Shown in pieces: positions 1 through 5,091 of a stretch of 5,492 bases of DNA. The position numbers and the translations under genes were made by a program. Origin of the DNA: JBDSTZ01 sp039927975. GTDB lineage: Bacteria > Pseudomonadota > Gammaproteobacteria > Burkholderiales > Burkholderiaceae_D. The notes under the pieces were generated by a model, which was not told the DNA's origin, did not search any database, and was given only the letters and a program-made list of their open reading frames with translations. Numbering within the stretch: the first letter of the stretch is position 1; every line of letters begins with the position of its first letter. Location of the stretch: assembly GCA_039927975.1 (NCBI GenBank), contig JBDSTZ010000156.1:1-5492 (forward strand). The letters are read 5' to 3'.

Positions 1-951
1 CAGGTGGGCGACGCCGACGACGGCATCGTGTTCCGCCTCGACGCCGTCAACGAGGCGCGCGCCGACCAGCTGCTCGCGCTCGGCGACGAACTGTTCCACC
101 AGAGCCCGGGCAGCGACGTCGCCAGCCCGGGCGCGCGCTGGCTGTTGCACGCGCTGCCCGGCGCCCGGCCCGCCGTGCGCGAGGCCGACCCGGACAACGG
201 CTGGTCGTTCCCCGACGGCGGCTACCTGGTGTTCGGCTGCGCCTTCGGCCAGCCGCACGAAATAAAGGGCCTGCTCGATTGCGGTCCGCTCGGCTACCTC
301 GGCATCGCCGCCCACGGCCACGCCGACGCGCTCGCGCTGACCCTGTCGGTGGCCGGCGAACCCTGCCTGGTCGACGCCGGCACCTATTCGTATTGGCAGG
401 AACCGAAGTGGCGCGACTACTTTCGCGGCACCTCGGCCCACAACACCTTGCGCGTCGACGGCCTCGACCAGTCGGTCAGCGGCGGGCGCTTCATGTGGCT
501 GCGCCAGGCCCGCACGACGATCGAACGGATGCCGCAGTCGCCCGGCGACTTCGATTTTCGCGGCTCGCACGACGGCTACCGGCGCCTGGCCGACCCGGCC
601 CGCCATGTGCGCAGCGTGCGTTTCGACGCCGCCAGCAAGACGCTCGTGGTGCGCGACGAACTGGCCGCGCGCAAGCCGCATCTGCTCGAACAATTCTGGC
701 ATTTCGCGCCCGACATGGCGCTCTCGCTGACCAGTTCCGGCCTGCAGGTGCGCGGCCGCGCCTTCGTCATGCTGCTTCAGATCAGTGGGGCCGACCTGTC
801 GCTGGAACTTGTACGGGCCAGCGAGAATCCACCCTTGGGCTGGATCTCGCGCACCTACGAAAGCAAACAGCCGGCTGAAGTTCTCAAAATTACAACAAAG
901 TCGAGTGCCGTCGCAGTGGAGTGCCGGATTACAATATCGTTTTCCCATTGA
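1..951 (+). CDS. Heparinase II/III-family polysaccharide lyase, C-terminal part (5' truncated by window edge)
   Basis: The reading frame is open from base 1 and ends at TGA 949-951. The GTG at 4 is only an in-frame codon, because the true start and the N-terminal alpha/alpha-toroid domain lie left of the window. What is visible is the C-terminal beta-sandwich typical of heparinase II/III proteins: a GYLGIAAHGHADAL stretch (about 295-333), VDAGTYSYW (about 370-396), then WRDYFRGTSAHNTLRVDG (about 409-462). In Pedobacter heparinase II a zinc ion in this domain is held by two His and one Asp; here the HGHAD His, the VDAG Asp and the SAHNT His are plausible equivalents. The catalytic residues of the toroid cannot be checked. 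These enzymes cleave uronic-acid polysaccharides by beta-elimination, usually in the periplasm or outside the cell. In this operon it probably trims or clears the polymer made by its neighbours, but the substrate is unknown. The last 25 or so codons are much less GC-rich than the rest. Confidence 0.88.
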   Translation, partial: QVGDADDGIVFRLDAVNEARADQLLALGDELFHQSPGSDVASPGARWLLHALPGARPAVREADPDNGWSFPDGGYLVFGCAFGQPHEIKGLLDCGPLGYLGIAAHGHADALALTLSVAGEPCLVDAGTYSYWQEPKWRDYFRGTSAHNTLRVDGLDQSVSGGRFMWLRQARTTIERMPQSPGDFDFRGSHDGYRRLADPARHVRSVRFDAASKTLVVRDELAARKPHLLEQFWHFAPDMALSLTSSGLQVRGRAFVMLLQISGADLSLELVRASENPPLGWISRTYESKQPAEVLKITTKSSAVAVECRITISFSH

Positions 952-974
952 ACTGATTCCTGAAGGTTTTACTT
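900..974 (+). promoter_or_regulatory. Possible internal promoter and leader of wecB (weak)
   Basis: A TACAAT hexamer at 930-935 matches the sigma-70 -10 consensus at five of six positions and lies in a locally low-GC stretch (48 G/C of 110 bases over 871-980 by hand count). It would give a leader of about 30 bases before the wecB ATG at 975. No acceptable -35 hexamer sits 16-19 bases upstream; the best is GTGCCG at 905-910, three of six. A Shine-Dalgarno-like AAGG at 963-966 stands 8 bases before the ATG and is the better supported element. The promoter call is speculative. Confidence 0.2.
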
Positions 975-2081
975 ATGCTTATCTATCTGGTCGCGGGCGC
1001 CCGGCCCAACTTCATGAAGATCGCCCCCATCGTGCGCGCGCTCCAGGCGCAGCAAGCGCTGTCCTTCAAGATCATTCACACCGGCCAGCACTACGACCGC
1101 GAGATGAACGACGTGTTCTTCGAGGAACTCGGCATTCCCCAGCCCGACCTGTTCATGGCCGCCGGCGGCGGCAGTCACGCCCAGCAGACCGCCAAGATCA
1201 TGATCGGCTTCGAGGACCTGTGCGTGGCCGAGCGTCCCGCCGCCGTGCTGGTGGTCGGCGACGTCAACTCCACGCTGGCCTGCTCGATCGTCGCCAAGAA
1301 GCTCAATATTCCGGTGGCCCACGTCGAAGCCGGCCTGCGCAGCGGCGACATGACCATGCCGGAGGAAATTAACCGCCTCGTCACCGACAGCATTTCGGAC
1401 TGGTTCTTCGTCACCGAGCCAGCCGCCGTCGGCCACCTCAAACGCGAAGGCAAGCCCGACTCGGCCATCCACTATGTTGGACACGTGATGGTCGATAACG
1501 TGCTGTACCAGGCTGAAAAATTAAGCCGCGCCGACACCTCCGGTTTCGAAACGGCCGCCTTCAAGGCCTCCGCCACCGAGAACGGCGGGCGCTACGGCGT
1601 GATCACGCTGCACCGGCCGAGCAATGTCGACGACCCCGTCAATTTCGCCCGCATCGCCGGCGCCCTCAAGGAAATCGCCGCCGAGCTGCCGCTGATCTTC
1701 CCGGTGCACCCGCGCACCCGCGCCAACATTGAAAAATTCGGCATCGACCTTGGCCCGAACATCACCCTGGCCGGCCCGCAAGCCTACATGGCCTTCCTCA
1801 ACCTGTGGAAGGACGCCGCGGTGGCGCTCACCGACAGCGGCGGCCTGCAGGAGGAAACCACCGCGCTCGGCGTCCCTTGCATCACGATTCGCGAAAACAC
1901 CGAACGTCCGGTGACGGTCGATGAAGGGTCGAACGTACTGGTCGGCACCGACCCGGCGAAGATCGTCGCCGAGGCGCGCAAGGTGCTGCGCGGCGAAGGC
2001 AAGCAGGGCAAGCGTCCGCACCTGTGGGACGGCAAGGCGGCCGAGCGCATCGTCGCCATCCTGGCGCGGGAACTGGGGTGA
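975..2081 (+). CDS. wecB: UDP-N-acetylglucosamine 2-epimerase, non-hydrolysing (WecB/MnaA type)
   Basis: This cytoplasmic enzyme interconverts UDP-GlcNAc and UDP-ManNAc. The 368-residue product is close to the usual length (about 375). It shows the family landmarks in order: GARPNFMK (residues 8-15), TGQHYD (36-41), GDVNST with Asp96 (95-100), HVEAGLRS with Glu118 (116-123), PEEINR with Glu130/131 (129-134), LHRPSN with His213 (212-217), HPRT (245-248), TDSGGLQEE (286-294) and RENTERP (306-312). Asp96, Glu118, Glu131 and His213 match the acid/base residues known for E. coli WecB (Asp95, Glu117, Glu131, His213). The ATG at 975 is favoured because MLIYLVAGARPN is the first beta-strand of the GT-B fold and AAGG lies 8 bases upstream. 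The gene follows the lyase gene by 23 bases and overlaps the next gene by 4, so the UDP-ManNAc it makes probably feeds that transferase. Confidence 0.96.
   Translation: MLIYLVAGARPNFMKIAPIVRALQAQQALSFKIIHTGQHYDREMNDVFFEELGIPQPDLFMAAGGGSHAQQTAKIMIGFEDLCVAERPAAVLVVGDVNSTLACSIVAKKLNIPVAHVEAGLRSGDMTMPEEINRLVTDSISDWFFVTEPAAVGHLKREGKPDSAIHYVGHVMVDNVLYQAEKLSRADTSGFETAAFKASATENGGRYGVITLHRPSNVDDPVNFARIAGALKEIAAELPLIFPVHPRTRANIEKFGIDLGPNITLAGPQAYMAFLNLWKDAAVALTDSGGLQEETTALGVPCITIRENTERPVTVDEGSNVLVGTDPAKIVAEARKVLRGEGKQGKRPHLWDGKAAERIVAILARELG
2078..2081 (+). other. GTGA stop/start overlap joining wecB and the GT26 gene
   Basis: The GTG start of the downstream gene (2078-2080) shares bases with the wecB TGA (2079-2081). 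This arrangement is typical of translational coupling by terminating and restarting ribosomes. The purine-rich CGGGAA around 2067-2072 is the only Shine-Dalgarno-like sequence nearby and is weak, which fits coupling. Confidence 0.7.
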
Positions 2082-2818
2082 CAGCGCGCATCACCCTGAT
2101 GGGCTGCCACATCGACAATCTGTCGATGGAGGAGACGCTCGCCAGGGTGGGCGACTTCATTGCCTCCGGCTTGCCGCACCAGCACGTGGTGGTCAATGTC
2201 GACAAACTGGTCAAGGCCAGCCGCGACCCCGAACTGCGCCGCATCATCAACGAGTGCGCCCTCATCAATGTGGACGGCATGCCGGTGGTGTGGGCCGCGC
2301 GCCTGCTCGGCAAGCCGCTCAAGGAAAGGGTGGCCGGGGTCGACCTGTTCGAGGCGCTGATGCGGCGCGCCGGCGAGGCGGGCTGGCGGGTGTTCCTGCT
2401 CGGCGCCCGCGAGGAAGTCGTCAGCGCGGTGCGCGACAGCTACCAGCGCAAGTATCCGCAGCTGGTGGTGGCCGGTTACCGCAATGGCTACTGGAACGGC
2501 GACGAGGAGGAGGCCGCCGTCGTCGAACAGATCCGCGCCAGCCGCGCCGACCTGCTGTTCGTGGCGATCAGCTCGCCGAAGAAGGAACATTTCCTCGGGC
2601 GCTACCAGGCGCACATGAAGATACCGTTCGCGATGGGCGTGGGCGGCACCTTCGATGTCGCCATCGGCCGCGTCAAGCGGGCGCCGGTGTGGATGCAGAA
2701 GGCCGGCCTCGAATGGTTTTACCGCTTTCTGCAGGAACCGCGGCGCATGTTCCGCCGCTACTTCATCGAAGACATGGCCTTCATCTGGCTGTTCATCAAA
2801 GAAGCGGCGCGCCGCTAG
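2078..2818 (+). CDS. WecG/TagA/CpsF-family (GT26) glycosyltransferase
   Basis: GT26 enzymes move N-acetylmannosamine (TagA) or N-acetylmannosaminuronic acid (WecG) from UDP onto an undecaprenyl-linked sugar at the inner face of the membrane. From GTG 2078 the product has 246 residues, normal for the family. Landmarks are the GCHIDNLSMEE opening (from residue 8), VVNVDK with Asp42, INVDGMPVVWAARLLG with Asp66 (63-78), ERVAGVDLF with Arg84 (83-91), SSPKKEHF (165-172), GVGGTFD (187-193), and a basic-aromatic tail (GLEWFYRFLQEPRR, 210-223). Asp66 aligns with the catalytic-base Asp65 reported for Thermoanaerobacter TagA. An in-frame GTG at 2024 would add 18 residues inside wecB with no family likeness, and ATG 2099 has no ribosome site, so GTG 2078 is chosen. 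Overlap with wecB suggests UDP-ManNAc or a derivative as donor. No wecC-like dehydrogenase is in view, so I do not name it wecG or tagA. Confidence 0.93.
   Translation: MTARITLMGCHIDNLSMEETLARVGDFIASGLPHQHVVVNVDKLVKASRDPELRRIINECALINVDGMPVVWAARLLGKPLKERVAGVDLFEALMRRAGEAGWRVFLLGAREEVVSAVRDSYQRKYPQLVVAGYRNGYWNGDEEEAAVVEQIRASRADLLFVAISSPKKEHFLGRYQAHMKIPFAMGVGGTFDVAIGRVKRAPVWMQKAGLEWFYRFLQEPRRMFRRYFIEDMAFIWLFIKEAARR
2803..2816. repeat. 14-base perfect palindrome at the 3' end of the GT26 gene
   Basis: AGCGGCGCGCCGCT reads the same on both strands and covers the last codons of the glycosyltransferase plus the first base of its stop. It has no loop and no following T-run, so it is not a terminator. 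In DNA this GC-rich it may be a chance result of Ala-Ala-Arg-Arg coding. Confidence 0.45.
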
Positions 2819-2907
2819 CGCACAATTGACGTTTTGCCGGCCACGCGGCGCAGCGGCTGAGCCGGCTTGCGCGCGGTGCGGCGACCTATTTTAAGTGAGA
2901 GTACACA
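2819..2907 (+). other. 89-base intergenic gap before galE with GC-rich inverted repeats
   Basis: This is the only sizeable gap in the window. GCCGGC occurs at 2836-2841 and 2861-2866 and can pair across a 19-base loop. A competing imperfect hairpin can form over 2850-2870 (GGC/GCC core around a TGA loop, two bulged bases). Neither is followed by a T-run, so an intrinsic terminator is not supported. TTGACG at 2826-2831 resembles a -35 box but nothing like a -10 follows at the right distance. TATTTT at 2887-2892 resembles a -10 but its nearest -35-like TTGCGC is only 14 bases upstream. GTGAGA at 2895-2900 is a reasonable ribosome site for galE. A galE promoter or a folded leader is possible but unproven. 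Confidence 0.4.
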
Positions 2908-3906
2908 ATGAAGATTCTGGTTACTGGCGGCATGGGCTACATCGGCTCGCACACTTGCGTTGAACTGCTCGCCGCAGGCCACGACGCCGTCATGCTCGAC
3001 AATCTGTCCAACAGCGACCGCGGCGTGCAACGCCGGGTCGAACAGATCAGCGGGCGCACGGTGCAATTCGTCGAGGCCGACATCCGCGACCGCGCCGCCG
3101 TCGAAGCGGCCTTCGACGGCCAGGCCATCGATGCGGTGATTCATTTCGCCGGCCTGAAAGCGGTCGGCGAATCGGTCGAGCAGCCGCTGCGCTACTATGA
3201 CAACAACGTTACCGGCAGCATCGTGCTGTTCGAAACCATGGCCAGGTTCGGCGTGCAGACGCTGGTCTTCAGTTCCTCGGCCACCGTGTATGGCGACCCG
3301 GCCTCGGTGCCGATCACCGAGCAGTTTCCGCTGTCGGCCACCAACGCCTACGGCCGCAGCAAGCTGATGATCGAGGAAATGCTGCGCGATCTGGCGCGCG
3401 CCGAGCCGCAATGGCGCATCGCGCTGCTGCGCTACTTCAATCCGGTCGGCGCCCATGAAAGCGGGTTGATCGGTGAAACCCCGAACGGCATCCCCAACAA
3501 CCTGGTGCCCTACATCGCCCAGGTCGCCAGCGGCGTGCGCGAAAAACTGTCGGTCTACGGCGGCGACTACCCGACCCCGGACGGCACCGGCATGCGCGAT
3601 TACATCCACGTGGTCGACCTGGCGATCGGCCATGTCAAGACGCTGGCCAAGCTGGCGACAGAAAAAGGTGTCTATACGTACAATCTTGGTACCGGGCGCG
3701 GCAACAGCGTGCTGGAGATGGTGCGCGCCTTTGAACAGGCTTGCGGCAAACCCATTCCCTATCAGATTGTGGCGCGGCGTCCGGGCGATATCGCGCAGTG
3801 CTATGCCGATCCGAGCCTTGCTCGCGACGAACTCGGCTGGACCGCGCAACGCGATGTCGCGCAAATGTGCGCCGATTCCTGGCGCTATCAGACGACGCCG
3901 AAGTAG
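2908..3906 (+). CDS. galE: UDP-glucose 4-epimerase (possibly also UDP-GlcNAc 4-epimerase)
   Basis: A cytoplasmic NAD-dependent short-chain dehydrogenase that interconverts UDP-Glc and UDP-Gal. The 332 residues match the usual length (E. coli 338). The Rossmann glycine motif GGMGYIG is at 7-13, Asp31-Asn32 follows the second strand, and ADIRD is at 57-61. Catalytic Ser124 (SSSATVYG), Tyr148 and Lys152 (NAYGRSK) correspond to E. coli Ser124, Tyr149 and Lys153. RYFNPVGAH (175-183) holds the substrate-contact Asn178, and NNLVPYI is at 197-203. In RRPGDIAQCYADPS (290-303) Cys298 falls at the gatekeeper position that is Tyr299 in E. coli and Cys307 in human GALE; Cys there is linked with acceptance of N-acetylated sugars. 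ATG 2908 starts exactly at the first beta-strand and is preceded by GTGAGA. The next gene begins 16 bases after the stop. Its product would supply Gal, and perhaps GalNAc, for the polysaccharide. Confidence 0.95.
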   Translation: MKILVTGGMGYIGSHTCVELLAAGHDAVMLDNLSNSDRGVQRRVEQISGRTVQFVEADIRDRAAVEAAFDGQAIDAVIHFAGLKAVGESVEQPLRYYDNNVTGSIVLFETMARFGVQTLVFSSSATVYGDPASVPITEQFPLSATNAYGRSKLMIEEMLRDLARAEPQWRIALLRYFNPVGAHESGLIGETPNGIPNNLVPYIAQVASGVREKLSVYGGDYPTPDGTGMRDYIHVVDLAIGHVKTLAKLATEKGVYTYNLGTGRGNSVLEMVRAFEQACGKPIPYQIVARRPGDIAQCYADPSLARDELGWTAQRDVAQMCADSWRYQTTPK

Positions 3907-3922
3907 TTAAAGGACATCCAAA

Positions 3923-5080
3923 ATGAAAGCAATGATTCTCGCCGCCGGCAAGGGTACGCGTGTGCGGCCCCTGACGTACGACCTGCCCAAGCCCATGATT
4001 CCCTTGCTGGGCAAGCCGGTGATGGCCTACCTGGTCGAGCACCTGGCCAAGTACGGCGTCACCGAGATCATGGTCAACGTCAGCTACCTGCACGAGAAGA
4101 TCGAAGAGTATTTCGGCGAAGGCCACCAGTTCGGCGTGCAGATCGGCTACTCCTTCGAGGGTTACACCAAGGACGACGGCGAGGTCGTGCCCGAGCCGAT
4201 CGGCTCGGCCGGCGGGATGAAAAAAATCCAGGAATTCGGCGGCTTTTTCGACGACACCACCATCGTGCTGTGCGGCGACGCGCTGATCGACCTCGACCTC
4301 AAGTCGGCCCTGTTCGAGCACCGCCGCAAGGGCGCGCTGGCGTCCGTCATCACCCGCGAAGTCCCGTGGGACAAGCTCTCCAGTTACGGCGTGGTGGTCA
4401 GCGACGCCGACGGGCGCATCACCCAGTTCCAGGAAAAACCGAGCGAGCAGGAAGCGCTGTCAAATTTCATCAGCACCGGTATTTACATTTTCGAGCCCGA
4501 AGTGCTCGAGCTGATTCCTTCCGGCGTGCCCTTCGATATCGGCTCACAACTGTTTCCCCTGCTGGCCGAGCGCGGCCTGCCGTTCTACGCCCAGCGCCGG
4601 CCGTTCAACTGGCTCGACATCGGCAGCGTGTCCGACTACTGGGAAGTGCTGCAGAACGTGCTGATGGGCGAAGTCAACAACATGGAGGTGCCCGGCATCC
4701 AGATCGAGGACGGCGTCTGGGTTGGCCTCAACACCAGCATCGACTGGAACGGCACCCGCATCGACGGCCCGGTCTACATCGGGTCCGGCGTCAAGATCGA
4801 GTCGGGCGTGCACATCGTCGGCCCCAGCTGGATCGGCCACGGCAGCCACATCTGCGAGGGCGCCGAAGTGGTACGCAGCGTCTTGTTCGAATACACCCGG
4901 GTATTGCATGATGTAACATTGCATGAAATGATCGTGTTTAAAGATTATAGTGTCGACCGCGCCGGCGACATGAAGCACATCTCGGACTACGCCTCCGAGG
5001 AGTGGCTCAACGCGCGCGACCGCCGCCGCAGCAGCCGCCGCGAAGCGGTCACGAATAACTACAAGCATCCTCCAAACTAG
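3923..5080 (+). CDS. Sugar-1-phosphate nucleotidyltransferase with C-terminal left-handed beta-helix (GMPP/NDP-sugar synthase type)
   Basis: The enzyme should join a sugar 1-phosphate to an NTP to give an NDP-sugar and pyrophosphate in the cytoplasm. Of 385 residues, about 1-245 form the nucleotidyltransferase domain: LAAGKGTRVRPLT (6-18) followed by the PKP Lys23, GSAGG (94-98), CGDALIDLD with Asp119 (117-125), FQEKP (169-173), STGIYIF (184-190), FDIGSQLFP (204-212) and NWLDIGS with Asp232 (229-235). About 255-345 looks like a hexapeptide-repeat beta-helix (GVWVGLN, GPVYIGSGV, GPSWIGHGS). The architecture resembles eukaryotic-type GDP-mannose pyrophosphorylase B and bacterial NDP-sugar synthases. 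The substrate cannot be fixed from sequence alone, and mannose-1-P with GTP is one option. The last 20 or so residues are Arg-rich and look disordered. AAAGGA at 3909-3914, 8 bases before ATG 3923, supports the start. The gene lies 16 bases after galE and 11 before a ManC-type gene. Confidence 0.9.
   Translation: MKAMILAAGKGTRVRPLTYDLPKPMIPLLGKPVMAYLVEHLAKYGVTEIMVNVSYLHEKIEEYFGEGHQFGVQIGYSFEGYTKDDGEVVPEPIGSAGGMKKIQEFGGFFDDTTIVLCGDALIDLDLKSALFEHRRKGALASVITREVPWDKLSSYGVVVSDADGRITQFQEKPSEQEALSNFISTGIYIFEPEVLELIPSGVPFDIGSQLFPLLAERGLPFYAQRRPFNWLDIGSVSDYWEVLQNVLMGEVNNMEVPGIQIEDGVWVGLNTSIDWNGTRIDGPVYIGSGVKIESGVHIVGPSWIGHGSHICEGAEVVRSVLFEYTRVLHDVTLHEMIVFKDYSVDRAGDMKHISDYASEEWLNARDRRRSSRREAVTNNYKHPPN
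4903..4926 (+). repeat. Short direct repeat in a low-GC patch inside the nucleotidyltransferase gene
   Basis: ATTGCATGA occurs at 4903-4911 and again at 4918-4926, offset by 15 bases, i.e. five codons in frame, giving Leu-His-Asp and Leu-His-Glu (residues 328-330 and 333-335). It sits in a 50-base stretch (4901-4950) with only 15 G/C. The repeat may simply reflect the periodic beta-helix it encodes. Confidence 0.5.
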
Positions 5081-5091
5081 AAAGTCGATTC

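Noticed and set aside
2024..2077. Upstream in-frame GTG as the start of the GT26 gene
   Set aside because: The added 18 residues are Arg/Gly/His-rich, lie wholly inside wecB and do not resemble the family's N-terminus. GTG 2078 gives the standard length and the GTGA overlap.
1784..2614. A 276-codon open frame on the - strand across wecB and the GT26 gene
   Set aside because: Shadow of two well-supported genes. It crosses their junction and shows no domain of its own.
1921..2829. A 302-codon + strand frame over the GT26 gene
   Set aside because: Arg/Ala/Gly-rich out-of-frame translation overlapping a gene with clear motifs. No family resemblance.
2836..2870. Intrinsic terminator between the GT26 gene and galE
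   Set aside because: The possible stems are short or bulged and are followed by GC-rich sequence, not a T-run.
2815..3864. A 349-codon open frame on the - strand lying over galE
   Set aside because: It mirrors galE almost completely. The translation is the His/Ala/Val/Arg-rich type produced by the reverse of GC-rich coding DNA, with no recognisable domain, whereas galE has every family motif.
3635..4321. A 228-codon open frame on the - strand across galE and the nucleotidyltransferase gene
   Set aside because: Same reasoning: composition of a reverse-strand shadow and no ribosome site or domain seen.
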